Assembly (NCBI RefSeq): GCF_001665785.1 | Contig: NZ_LZSO01000014.1 | Span: 123,737-187,736 of the forward strand | Origin: Mycolicibacterium peregrinum | GTDB lineage: Bacteria; Actinomycetota; Actinomycetes; Mycobacteriales; Mycobacteriaceae | Length of the DNA stretch: 64,000 bases | Reading direction: 5' to 3' | Shown: one piece after another, positions 33,866 through 43,692 of the stretch | How positions within the stretch are numbered: position 1 is the first letter of the stretch | Layout of the letters: each line of letters begins with the position of its first letter | Notes under the pieces: generated by a model | The model's database searches: none | Told to the model about the DNA's origin: nothing | What the model saw: the letters and a program-made list of their open reading frames with translations, nothing else | Made by a program: the position numbers and the translations under genes

Positions 33866-35115
33866 GAGATCCGCCGATTCAGTTGCAGGAACGCGGTGTA
33901 GTTGGCGATCACCTCGACATGCCCGGGCGGGCAGGAGTCGATCGCGCCGACGGTGTCGTGCACCAGGGAGTGCTCGACGCCGGCGTACCCGAGCCGCACG
34001 GCCAGGTCGGTGCCACGCTCACCGGCGGCGACCACGACAGTGTCTGTGCCCGTTTCTCTTCGCGCAAGCGGCTCATCGGCGAAATGCTCGAAGCTGACGT
34101 CCCACAGCCACGACAGGTCCTCCCCGTCGGGCACCTGTCCGTTGACGGAGATGACCACCCCGGCCGCGTGCTTGTCCACCATCGACAGCGCCTCTTGCCA
34201 TCCGGCCGGGTTCTTGGCCAGCAGGATCCGGGCGGTGTGTGAGCCGATCTGCACGGTGCGGTACCGCCCGGCGACCTCGTCGACGCCGGAGACCGCAGCC
34301 ACCGCGGCGGCCGGGTCTGCGCCGAGTGCGACGGCGGCCGCGACGGCCTGGGTGGCGTTGCCGCGGTTGACGGCGCCGGGCAGGGCCAGCGTCATCGGCA
34401 GCACGAGACCGTCGGGCCCGTAGATGTGGGTGTCGTCGAACCACCACTGCGGGCTCGGACGCTTGAAGTCGGTGCCCGTCGAGCGCCAGTCCCGCCCGTC
34501 GCGCACGATGATCTCGCCGGATCGCGGGCAGCTCACCGAGTCGCCCGACCAGCTGCCGCCGGCGGCCACCCACACGACGTTGGGGCTGTCGTAGGCGGCA
34601 GACGTCATCAGCACGTCGTCGCAGTTGGCCACGATCACCGCGTCTTGGTGCCGCGCCAGGCCGCCGCGCAGGGTGCGTTCGATGTGGTTGATCTCACCGA
34701 CCCGGTCGAGCTGATCGCGGGACAGATTCAGCAGAACGATCACCGACGGGTCCACGGCATCGGACACGTGCGGAACGTGCATCTCGTCGACTTCCAGGGC
34801 GGCCAGCCCGGCGTCGCGCGCGGAGGCCAGCGCCGCAACCAGGCCGGCATCCATGTTGGCGCCCTCGGAGTTGCTGGCCACGGGGCCGAGCGTCGCCAGG
34901 GCGGCCGCGGTCATCCGGGTGGTGGTCGATTTGCCGTTCGTGCCGGTCACGACGACGCTGCGGCGGCCCTGGCCCAGCTGGCCCAGGATCGAACGGTCCA
35001 GTGTCATGGCGACCAGTCCGCCGATCATCGCGCCTGCACCGCGGCCGGTGACCCGCGACGCCCAGCGTGCGGTTGCTCCGGCGGCCAGAGCGGCGCGCCC
35101 ACGGATGGTCAGCAT
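33862..35115 (-). CDS. murT: Lipid II isoglutaminyl synthase, Mur-ligase-like subunit MurT
   Basis: A 417-residue Mur-ligase-like ATPase. The P-loop is VVVTGTNGKSTTTRMTAAAL near residue 55; EVDEMHVPHV carries the metal-binding Glu; LLNLSRDQLDRVGEI is the Mur central-domain motif. The C-terminal DUF1727 domain covers about residues 300-405. Only isolated cysteines (ANCDD, VSCPRSG) appear where the staphylococcal MurT has a four-cysteine zinc ribbon, so the ribbon seems absent. It phosphorylates the lipid II glutamate and, with GatD ammonia, forms isoglutamine. ATG 35115 is divergent from the exonuclease gene. Confidence 0.93.
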   Translation of the reverse strand: MLTIRGRAALAAGATARWASRVTGRGAGAMIGGLVAMTLDRSILGQLGQGRRSVVVTGTNGKSTTTRMTAAALATLGPVASNSEGANMDAGLVAALASARDAGLAALEVDEMHVPHVSDAVDPSVIVLLNLSRDQLDRVGEINHIERTLRGGLARHQDAVIVANCDDVLMTSAAYDSPNVVWVAAGGSWSGDSVSCPRSGEIIVRDGRDWRSTGTDFKRPSPQWWFDDTHIYGPDGLVLPMTLALPGAVNRGNATQAVAAAVALGADPAAAVAAVSGVDEVAGRYRTVQIGSHTARILLAKNPAGWQEALSMVDKHAAGVVISVNGQVPDGEDLSWLWDVSFEHFADEPLARRETGTDTVVVAAGERGTDLAVRLGYAGVEHSLVHDTVGAIDSCPPGHVEVIANYTAFLQLNRRIS

Positions 35116-35189
35116 TCCGGCGATTTTAGGGGCACGACACGCTGCCGCGCCGCCCGACTCTGTCGGGCCTGCGTGCCATCCTGGCGAAT

Positions 35190-36179
35190 ATGAGCAGCGC
35201 GTGGGGCAGGCCGGCGGAGGAGCCGGGAGCGGGCTGGGCGGTCGTAGACGTGGAGACCACCGGGTTCCGGCCCGGGCAGGCGCGCATCGTCAGCGTCGCC
35301 GCGCTGGCGGTCGGGGACGACGGGAATGTCGAGCGCAGCGTCGCGTCCCTGCTGAATCCGGGGGTGGATCCCGGGCCCACCCATGTGCACGGGCTGACGT
35401 CCGAGATGCTGGAAGGCCAACCCACCTTCGGTGACGTCGTGGATGAGCTGAGTGATGTCCTGCGGGGACGCACGCTGGTGGCGCACAACGTGGGCTTCGA
35501 CTACAGCTTCCTGACGGCCGAGGCCGAGCTGGTCGGGGCTGAGCTACCGGTCGACAGCGTGATGTGCACGGTCGAGCTGGCTCGTCGGCTGGCGTTGGGT
35601 ACCGAGAATCTGCGGTTGGAGACGTTGGCCGCGCACTGGGGCGTGAGCCAGATGCGGCCGCACGACGCGCTCGACGACGCGTTGGTGCTGGCACAGATCC
35701 TCAAACCGACGCTCGCCCGGGCGCGCGACCGTAAGGTCTGGCTGCCGCTGCGGGAGGTGAGTCGACGCCGCTGGCCGAACGGCCACGTCACCCACGAAGA
35801 ACTGCGGCCGTTGAAGATGCTGGCCTCACGGCTGCCGTGCGAGTACGCCAACCCAGGTGTCTTCGTGCCGGGGCGGCCGCTGGTGCAGGGCATGCGGGTG
35901 GCGTTGTCGGCGGAAGTGGTGCGCACCCACGAGGAGCTCGTCGAGCGCATCCTGCACGCCGGACTGTCCTATGCCGACCTGGTGGATCAGCAGACCTCAC
36001 TGGTGATCTGCAACGAGACCGCACCCAGCCAGGGCAAGGGCTACCAGGCTGTCGAGCTGGGGGTGCCGCTACTCGACGACGAGACGTTCATGGGCCTGCT
36101 GACCCATGTCGTCGGTGGCACCGATATCGAGGAGTTCTGCGACACCCCTGCAGAGAGCGATCAGTACACGCTCTTCTGA
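35190..36179 (+). CDS. DEDDh 3'-5' exonuclease, DnaQ epsilon-like, with C-terminal BRCT-like domain
   Basis: A 329-residue nuclease. Exo I is VVDVETTGFRPGQ, exo II is LVAHNVGFDYSFL and exo III is RPHDALDDALV with His, giving the DEDDh set. The C-terminal part from about residue 235 (GMRVALSAEVVRTHEELVER and LVICNETAPSQGKGYQAVEL) looks like a BRCT domain. It is the Rv3711c-type protein, a possible repair or proofreading exonuclease separate from the replicative DnaE PHP proofreader. ATG 35190 begins 75 bases from the divergent murT start. Confidence 0.9.
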   Translation: MSSAWGRPAEEPGAGWAVVDVETTGFRPGQARIVSVAALAVGDDGNVERSVASLLNPGVDPGPTHVHGLTSEMLEGQPTFGDVVDELSDVLRGRTLVAHNVGFDYSFLTAEAELVGAELPVDSVMCTVELARRLALGTENLRLETLAAHWGVSQMRPHDALDDALVLAQILKPTLARARDRKVWLPLREVSRRRWPNGHVTHEELRPLKMLASRLPCEYANPGVFVPGRPLVQGMRVALSAEVVRTHEELVERILHAGLSYADLVDQQTSLVICNETAPSQGKGYQAVELGVPLLDDETFMGLLTHVVGGTDIEEFCDTPAESDQYTLF

Positions 36180-36192
36180 CTCAGCTCGGACT

Positions 36193-36579
36193 TCAGCTCA
36201 GTGCCTTGGCCTTCAGCCCGTCGAACTCTGCCTGGGTGATCGTGCCGGCATCCAGCAGGGCCTTGGCGTCGGCGATCTCCTGCGCCGGGGACCGCCCTGC
36301 CGCCTCGCGGATGTAGGCGTCGGTTTCTTTCTTCGCGTCCAGTGCGGCTGCCTGCGCGCGCTCCGACATGCCCTTGCCGCGGGCGATCAGGTACACCAGC
36401 GCCGTGAGCCACGGGAACACGATCAGGAAGACCACCCATACGGCCTTCACCCAACCGGAGGTCTTGTGATCACGCCAGAACAGGTCCGTGAGGATCTGGA
36501 AGAGGACCAACAGGTACGCGATCCAGGCGAAGATGATCAGGAAATGCCAGAGGAAATCCCACGTTGAGCCCCAGTCCAT
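36193..36579 (-). CDS. Small membrane protein with PLDc_N-like and SHOCT domains
   Basis: A 128-residue protein. Two membrane helices (about residues 9-30 and 44-66) with WRDHKTSGWVKAVWVVFLIV between them match the PLDc_N membrane module. The C-terminal 30 residues (PAQEIADAKALLDAGTITQA, then EFDGLKAKAL) form a SHOCT domain. The combination is common in actinobacteria and of unknown function; SHOCT domains are thought to mediate oligomerisation. It is convergent with the exonuclease gene and 52 bases downstream of leuA on the same strand. Confidence 0.85.
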   Translation of the reverse strand: MDWGSTWDFLWHFLIIFAWIAYLLVLFQILTDLFWRDHKTSGWVKAVWVVFLIVFPWLTALVYLIARGKGMSERAQAAALDAKKETDAYIREAAGRSPAQEIADAKALLDAGTITQAEFDGLKAKALS

Positions 36580-36631
36580 GGAGCGCTCCTTGCCTTCGAC
36601 GTCACAGCGCAGTGATCTACGCCAACGTCAG

Positions 36632-38536
<1,905 letters not shown>

Positions 38537-38552
<16 letters not shown>

Positions 38553-38578
38553 CGTCCGAGAAGGAGCACCCGCTGCAC
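38537..38578 (-). CDS. leuL: leuA leader peptide with three consecutive leucine codons
   Basis: A 13-residue open frame, GTG to TGA, reading MQRVLLLGRRDGV. The codons CTC-CTT-CTC give three leucines in a row, and its end overlaps the first arm of the downstream terminator. This matches the leucine-dependent leader peptides predicted upstream of leuA in other actinobacteria. Slow translation of the leucine codons would change folding of the leader RNA and let transcription into leuA. It is too short for standard gene finding. The symbol is used by analogy. Confidence 0.72.
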
Positions 38579-38633
38579 GCGTCCAACTGTACTCCGCGTC
38601 AAACCCAGGCCAAAACCCGCGGCTGACGTGCAC

Positions 38634-38651
38634 TTCCCCCGATCGGGGGAA
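38634..38651. promoter_or_regulatory. Perfect 18-base palindrome TTCCCCCGATCGGGGGAA
   Basis: A perfect two-fold symmetric site between leuA and the small exported protein gene, with GTG and CAC triplets symmetrically outside it after a three-base gap. It is about 55 bases upstream of the leuA leader peptide, so it could be an operator for leuA, for the divergent gene, or for both. I cannot name the regulator. Confidence 0.45.
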
Positions 38652-38782
38652 CACCACTTCACCTGGTTGATCGCCTGATTGCCGGACAGACTCGGGGCCG
38701 TCCGGATCGCATTCTTGTCTCAGAGGCCGAACAGGCCGCAGAAGAAACCGAAACACACACTGAGACAGAAGGATTCACGATC

Positions 38783-38998
38783 ATGACGAAGTTCACCAAG
38801 GCTCTGGCGCTGCCGATCCTCTCCGCAGGCGTCTTCGGCGCCGTCGCCCTCGGCCTGGCCGGTACTGCCGGCGCGCAGACACCGCAGGGCTCGGGCAACC
38901 TGTACAGCCCGGACACCTACGCCACCCCGGCTCCCGGCATGAAGCCCGGCTGGCACAACCACCACGGCCCGCAGCGGATCACCAGCATCTACGAGTGA
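38783..38998 (+). CDS. Small exported protein
   Basis: A 71-residue protein with a clear Sec signal peptide (residues 1-32, basic MTKFTK start, hydrophobic core, GTAGAQ cleavage region). The mature part is only about 40 residues, rich in Pro, Gly, Tyr and His (NLYSPDTYATPAPG, KPGWHNHHGPQRI). The cluster Trp-His-Asn-His-His could bind a metal, but this is speculation. SD AGAAGGA precedes ATG 38783. It is divergent from leuA across a gap containing an 18-base palindrome. Its function is unknown. Confidence 0.78.
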   Translation: MTKFTKALALPILSAGVFGAVALGLAGTAGAQTPQGSGNLYSPDTYATPAPGMKPGWHNHHGPQRITSIYE

Positions 38999-39011
38999 GC
39001 GGTGGGATGAC

Positions 39012-39650
39012 TCACACCTGCGAATCGGGGAAGGCGATCACCGACAGGAACCGGATCGGCAGTTCGATCAGGTCTACCGGTCCGTGAGCGCCTTCCCCGT
39101 CGATCTGCAGGGAGTCGCCCGGCTGCAACCGGTAGACCGAGCGGCTGTGGCTGTAGTCCATGACGCCTTCGAGCATGTAGATGAACTCGGTACCGGGATG
39201 CTGGAACAGCGGGTAGGTCTGGCTCTTCTCGGTGAGCGTGACGTGCAGACATTCCAGTCGCTTGTGCTCCCCGCGTAGCGAGCTCAGCAGTTGATATTCG
39301 TGACCCTGCTTGGTGCCGTTGCGCACGATCTCGGGCCCGGTGCCCGCTTTGACGAAGGCCGCCGGACGTTCGACGTCGGCCCCGCGGAACAGGCTGGTCA
39401 CCGGAACGTCGAGGCCCTTGGCCAACAGGGCCAGGGTGGACAGGCTGCAGGAGGTCTGGGCGTTCTCGATCTTGGACAGCATCGCCTTGGAGATGCCCAC
39501 CCGCGCGGCCATGTCGGCGACGGTGAGCCCATGTTGCTGCCGGAGTTGCCGCACGTTGCGGCCGATCGCCGCCTCGAACTCGAGCTCTTCGACCGGTGCG
39601 TGGGGATCGCGTTCGCGGGCCGTGCCGGCGTTACGGAGCAGGTCGCTCAC
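39012..39650 (-). CDS. XRE family regulator with C-terminal cupin domain
   Basis: A 212-residue regulator. The helix-turn-helix is at about residues 30-85 (IGRNVRQLRQQHGLTVADMA, ARVGISKAMLSKIENAQTSC). A cupin domain covers about 120-205 (LFQHPGTEFIYMLEGVMDYS, YRLQPGDSLQIDGEGAHGPV). This layout is common in regulators of amino-acid, polyamine or methylamine catabolism, where the cupin senses the metabolite. It is the last gene of the operon running from the glutamine synthetase-like gene, 11 bases after the flavoenzyme stop, so it probably controls that operon. GTG 39650 was chosen; the long upstream extension belongs to the flavoenzyme region. Confidence 0.87.
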   Translation of the reverse strand: MSDLLRNAGTARERDPHAPVEELEFEAAIGRNVRQLRQQHGLTVADMAARVGISKAMLSKIENAQTSCSLSTLALLAKGLDVPVTSLFRGADVERPAAFVKAGTGPEIVRNGTKQGHEYQLLSSLRGEHKRLECLHVTLTEKSQTYPLFQHPGTEFIYMLEGVMDYSHSRSVYRLQPGDSLQIDGEGAHGPVDLIELPIRFLSVIAFPDSQV

Positions 39651-39661
39651 TGCACTCCCGT

Positions 39662-40849
39662 CTAACGCATCTCCCCGGCACCGACGTACGGATACCGGCT
39701 CTTGAGCAAATTGTCCTCTGCGAACCGGGCGAGCCGGAAATCCGAAGCGGGTATCCGCGGGTCGCAGCTGTGTCCCTCGGTCACCAGATCGGCGACGAGC
39801 GTGCCGACCGCCGGTGCGATCTTGAAGCCGTGCCCGCTGAATCCGGCCGCGACCAGCAGGCCGTCGATTCCGGTCGTGGAGATGACCGGGTTCCAGTCCG
39901 GGGTGACGTCGTAGCAGCCGGCGTAGCTGCCGCTGATCGCGGCGTCGGGAAAACCCGGGAACCGCGTGCCGACCTTGTCGACGGTCAGGTCGACGAAGTC
40001 GTCGGTGGCCCGGTTCAGATAGTCGTCCGGATCGGCAACCTCCAATTCGGCCAGATCGGAATTCCCGAACAACAGCTCGCCGTTGGGCTCGGGCCGGATG
40101 TATTGCAGTGAGACCAGGTCGGAGAAGACCGGGACCGGGCCGGTGTCCACTCCGGGTTTGATCGTCACGATCTGCTCCCGGTGCACCCGGATGGGCACGT
40201 CCACGCCGTAGGGCGCCAGCAACGGCCGGGTCCACACGCCGGTGGCGACGACGACGGTGCCGGCCGAGAGCCGGGTGCCGTCGGTCAGTTCGACGCCGGT
40301 GACCCGGTCTCCGTCGAGCTTCAATCCGGTCACGTTGGCGCCCTGCAGGATTCGCACCCCGGCGGCCCTGGCCGACACCGCGAACGCCTGCGCGGTCTGG
40401 TAGGCGTCGCCGTATCCGCCGCGAGCCTCCCAGCCGAAGGCCGCGAACGGTCCCAGATCGGCCCACGGCCACAGCCTGGCCACCTCGGCGGCGTCGATCT
40501 CCTCGGTCTGCACCCCGACCTCACGTTGGGCGTTCAGGCTCCTACGAAGGTTGTCGGCGTTGGGTTCGCCGACGCCGACGACATAGCCGGTCTGCCGGAA
40601 CCCGATGTCCTGGCCGAAGATCTGCTCGGCGTTCTCGAAGATCTCGAGACCGACGGTCGCCATCGCGGCCAGCGAGCTGACCCCGTAGTGGCAGCGCACG
40701 ATCCCGCTGGATTTCCCGGTCATCCCCGAGCCGACGGTATTGCGCTCCAGCACAGTCACATCGGTGACGCCGCGTTGGCTGAGGGCCCAGGCCGCTGCGG
40801 CTCCTTCCAGTCCGCCGCCGACGATGACGACGTCTGCGGTGGCCGTCAC
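39662..40849 (-). CDS. FAD-dependent oxidoreductase, sarcosine oxidase beta-like
   Basis: A 395-residue DAO-family flavoenzyme. The Rossmann motif VVIVGGGLEGAAAAWALSQRG is near the N-terminus, followed by TGKSSGIVRCHYG, a pattern of heterotetrameric sarcosine oxidase beta and related N-methyl amino-acid oxidases. The C-terminal FAD motif is VAAGFSGHGFKIAPAVG. GTG 40849 overlaps the stop of the glutamate synthase-like gene. In the context of N-methylglutamate synthase-like genes, the plausible substrate is an N-methylated amino acid such as N-methylglutamate. The alpha, gamma and delta subunits seen in classical dehydrogenases are absent. Confidence 0.88.
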   Translation of the reverse strand: MTATADVVIVGGGLEGAAAAWALSQRGVTDVTVLERNTVGSGMTGKSSGIVRCHYGVSSLAAMATVGLEIFENAEQIFGQDIGFRQTGYVVGVGEPNADNLRRSLNAQREVGVQTEEIDAAEVARLWPWADLGPFAAFGWEARGGYGDAYQTAQAFAVSARAAGVRILQGANVTGLKLDGDRVTGVELTDGTRLSAGTVVVATGVWTRPLLAPYGVDVPIRVHREQIVTIKPGVDTGPVPVFSDLVSLQYIRPEPNGELLFGNSDLAELEVADPDDYLNRATDDFVDLTVDKVGTRFPGFPDAAISGSYAGCYDVTPDWNPVISTTGIDGLLVAAGFSGHGFKIAPAVGTLVADLVTEGHSCDPRIPASDFRLARFAEDNLLKSRYPYVGAGEMR

Positions 40850-42138
40850 GAGCCCGGAATCCAGTTCGTGCCGGCCAGCGGAACCCGCGCCATCGCGGCT
40901 GCCTCGATGGTCACTGCCACCAGGTCCTCGGGCTCCAGATGACACACGTGCGCCTTGCCGCACGCACGGGCGATGGTCTGGGCCTCCATGGTCAGCACGC
41001 GTAGGTAGTTGGCCAGCCGGCGGCCACCCTCGATGGGATCGAACCGGGCCGCCAGCTCGGGGTCCTGGGTGGTGATGCCGGCCGGATCACGTCCGTCCTG
41101 GAAGTCGTCGTAGTAACCGGCTGCGCTGCCGAGCTTCTCGTACTCGGCGGCGTAGCGGGGGTGATTGTCGCCGAGTGCGATCAACGCGGCGGTGCCGATC
41201 GCGACGGCATCGGCCCCCAGCGCCAGGGCCTTGGCCACGTCGGCACCGGTGCGGACGCCCCCGCTGACGATCAGCTGGACCTGGCGATGGACCCCGAGCT
41301 CCTGCAGCGCCTGTACCGCCTGCGGTACCGCGGCCAGGGTTGGGATGCCCACGTGCTCGATGAACACCTCCTGGGTGGCCGCGGTGCCACCCTGCATCCC
41401 GTCGACCACCACCACGTCGGCCCCGGCGTGCACGGCGAGTTTCACGTCGTAATAGGTGCGGGTGGCCCCGACCTTGACGTAGATGGGTTTCTCCCAGTCG
41501 GTGATCTCCCGCAGTTCGTTGATCTTGATGGTCAGATCGTCCGGGCCGGTCCAGTCCGGGTGCCGGCACGCGCTGCGCTGGTCGATACCTTCGGGCAGCG
41601 TGCGCATCTGGGCCACCCGCGGGGAGATCTTCTGCCCCAACAGCATTCCACCGCCGCCAGGTTTGGCGCCCTGGCCGAGCACGACTTCGATGGCGTCCGC
41701 CTTGCGCAGGTCGTCGGGATTCATCCCGTAGCGCGAGGGCAGGTACTGGTACACCAGGTGCTTGCTCTGCCCGCGCTCCTCTGGCGTCATGCCGCCGTCC
41801 CCGGTGGTGGTCGAGGTGCCCGCCTCGCTGGCCCCGCGACCCAGCGCCTCCTTGGCCGGCCCGGACAGCGCGCCGAAGCTCATGCCGGCGATGGTGACCG
41901 GGATATCCAGGTGCAGTGGGTGTTTGGCGTGCCGGCCACCGAGCACCACGTCGGTGCCGCAGCGTTCCCGGTAGCCCTCCAGCGGGTAGCGCGACATCGA
42001 CGCACCCAGGAACAGCAGGTCGTCGAAGTGCGGCAGACGGCGTTTGGCGCCCCAGCCGCGGATGTCGTAGATCCCGGTCTCGGCAGCCCGCTGGATGTCG
42101 GCGATGGTGGATCGATCGAAGGTGGCGGATTCGCGCAT
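40846..42138 (-). CDS. glxD: Glutamate synthase-like FMN subunit (GlxD/MgsC type)
   Basis: A 430-residue stand-alone version of the glutamate synthase FMN domain. Typical elements are PVTIAGMSFGALSGPAKEAL, GEGGMTPEE-like STTTGDGGMTPEER, IEVVLGQGAKPGGGGMLLG, DLTIKINELREIT, VVVDGMQGGTAATQEVF and the FMN-phosphate region VSGGVRTGADVAKALALGAD. Cysteines near ARACGKAHVCHLE replace the usual iron-sulfur cluster end only in part. With the next two genes it rebuilds a split GltB. In methylotrophs the homologous MgsABC makes N-methylglutamate from glutamate and methylamine; in rhizobia the set is called GlxBCD. ATG overlaps the glxC stop. Confidence 0.9.
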   Translation of the reverse strand: MRESATFDRSTIADIQRAAETGIYDIRGWGAKRRLPHFDDLLFLGASMSRYPLEGYRERCGTDVVLGGRHAKHPLHLDIPVTIAGMSFGALSGPAKEALGRGASEAGTSTTTGDGGMTPEERGQSKHLVYQYLPSRYGMNPDDLRKADAIEVVLGQGAKPGGGGMLLGQKISPRVAQMRTLPEGIDQRSACRHPDWTGPDDLTIKINELREITDWEKPIYVKVGATRTYYDVKLAVHAGADVVVVDGMQGGTAATQEVFIEHVGIPTLAAVPQAVQALQELGVHRQVQLIVSGGVRTGADVAKALALGADAVAIGTAALIALGDNHPRYAAEYEKLGSAAGYYDDFQDGRDPAGITTQDPELAARFDPIEGGRRLANYLRVLTMEAQTIARACGKAHVCHLEPEDLVAVTIEAAAMARVPLAGTNWIPGS

Positions 42139-42821
42139 CAGTACTCACTCGAATTGTCGACGTGGAAGTGGTAGAGGTTTCGGGCCGAGCCGTAGCGGGT
42201 GTAGGCCGCGGTGTCGTCGTCGAAGCCACTGGCGGCCAACAACTCCGCGAGTTCGGCGTGGTGCTCGGGCCGCATCGGCTTGGCGATGCAGTCCGCACCC
42301 AGTGACGCCACCTCGCCGCGCACGTAGATCCGGGCCTCGTAGATCGAGTCGCCCAGCGCCTCACCGGCGTCGCCGCGAACGACGAGCCGTCCGGCCTGGG
42401 CCATGAAAGCGCTCATGTGGCCGATGTTGCCGCCCACCACGATGTCCACGCCCTTCATCGAGATGCCGCAGCGCGCGGCGGCATCCCCTTCGATGATCAG
42501 CAGCCCGCCGTGCGCCGTGGCGCCCGCCGACTGGGAGGCATTTCCGGTGACACGTACCGTGCCGCTCATCATGTTCTCGGCGACGCCGGTCCCCGCGTTG
42601 CCGTCGATGGTGACCTCGGCGAGTTGGTTCATCCCGGCGGCGTAGTACCCGACGTGCCCTTCGACGGTGACCCGAACCGGCGCGTTGAGGCCGACGGCAA
42701 CGTTGTGCGCGCCGTCGGGATGGGCGACGACGAAGTCGCCGGCGACATCGGCCTGATGCAGTGCGGCGTTGACCTCGCGCAAAGACGTTGTGCGCAGGTC
42801 ATATCCGACTAGCGTGTCCAT
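42138..42821 (-). CDS. glxC: Glutamate synthase-like GXGXG subunit (GlxC/MgsB type)
   Basis: A 227-residue protein made of the right-handed beta-helix GXGXG domain normally at the C-terminus of GltB. Repeated glycine turns are seen in VTIDGNAGTGVAENMMSGTV, VTGNASQSAGATAHGGLLII and EGDAAARCGISMKGVDIVVG. It is a structural subunit linking the amidotransferase and FMN subunits. The start ATG 42821 lies 13 bases inside the end of glxB, and its stop overlaps the glxD start, so the three are tightly coupled. Confidence 0.9.
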   Translation of the reverse strand: MDTLVGYDLRTTSLREVNAALHQADVAGDFVVAHPDGAHNVAVGLNAPVRVTVEGHVGYYAAGMNQLAEVTIDGNAGTGVAENMMSGTVRVTGNASQSAGATAHGGLLIIEGDAAARCGISMKGVDIVVGGNIGHMSAFMAQAGRLVVRGDAGEALGDSIYEARIYVRGEVASLGADCIAKPMRPEHHAELAELLAASGFDDDTAAYTRYGSARNLYHFHVDNSSEY

Positions 42822-43678
42822 GCGTAGACCACCTCCGGTTCCGGTTCCCAAATTCGTGCCTGCTCCACCCCGGGCAGCCCGGCCAGCGCCCGGTACTCAC
42901 TGGCCATCGCCACCCAGTCGGCGGTCTCGGCGATCACCGCGGGCTTGCACGCGATGGCGTCACGCACCACCGCGAACGAGTCGTGATCGGAGACCAGCAG
43001 CGTGTAGAAGCCGTCGAAAGTGGCGCACAGCTCCTTCAATGCGGTCGCCACGTCCCGGCCTGCGGCCAGTTGCTCGGCTACGAATCGGGCACCCACCTCG
43101 GTGTCGTTCTCGCTGTCGAACGCCACCCCGGCCCGGCGTAGCTCGCGGCGGATGGTGGCGTGATTGGCGAAAGATCCGTTGTGCACCAGGCATTGGCCGG
43201 GGCCGACGGTGTAGGGATGGCAGCCCGACGGTGTCACCGCCGACTCGGTGGCCATCCTGGTGTGCCCGACGCCCTGCCAGCCCTGGGCCTTGGCCAGGCC
43301 CCAGGCGTCGGTGAGCGCGCGGGGATGGCCGACTCCTTTGAGGACCGCAAGATCGGCGCCGAACCCGGAGATCAGCGCGGTCGGGTAGGCCGCCCGCACC
43401 AGGCCCAGCAGCTCCTCGGAGTCCATGTCTGCCGACAGGAGGTAGGTCGAATCCACCTGAACCACATCCACATCCGGACCCAGGTCGGGTGCTTCGGGTA
43501 CATCGGTCACCGAGACACAGCCCTGCCCGTACGGTGACCACTCCGGGTCTCCGTAGACCGCGATCCCCGCCGAGTCGGCACCGCGGTCCGACATCTCGCC
43601 CAGCATGGCGGCGAGCAGTTCACCGAGGCGCGGATACAGCTCCGGTGTGCGTAGGTGTAGCCCCACGATCCCGCACAT
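42809..43678 (-). CDS. glxB: Class II glutamine amidotransferase subunit (GlxB/MgsA type)
   Basis: A 289-residue Ntn-type amidotransferase. Cys2 of MCGIVGLHLRT is the nucleophile after Met removal. MSDRGADSAGIAVYG and GVGHTRMATESAVTPSGCHP correspond to the PurF/GltB motifs, with LVHNGSFANHATIRREL as the Asn-Gly motif. The frame extends hundreds of codons upstream, but only this start places the catalytic Cys correctly. It would release ammonia, or accept a glutamyl donor, for the glxC-glxD subunits. The next gene upstream is the glutamine synthetase-like ligase, 14 bases away. Confidence 0.92.
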   Translation of the reverse strand: MCGIVGLHLRTPELYPRLGELLAAMLGEMSDRGADSAGIAVYGDPEWSPYGQGCVSVTDVPEAPDLGPDVDVVQVDSTYLLSADMDSEELLGLVRAAYPTALISGFGADLAVLKGVGHPRALTDAWGLAKAQGWQGVGHTRMATESAVTPSGCHPYTVGPGQCLVHNGSFANHATIRRELRRAGVAFDSENDTEVGARFVAEQLAAGRDVATALKELCATFDGFYTLLVSDHDSFAVVRDAIACKPAVIAETADWVAMASEYRALAGLPGVEQARIWEPEPEVVYAWTR

Positions 43679-43692
43679 GTGTTGTCTCCCTT

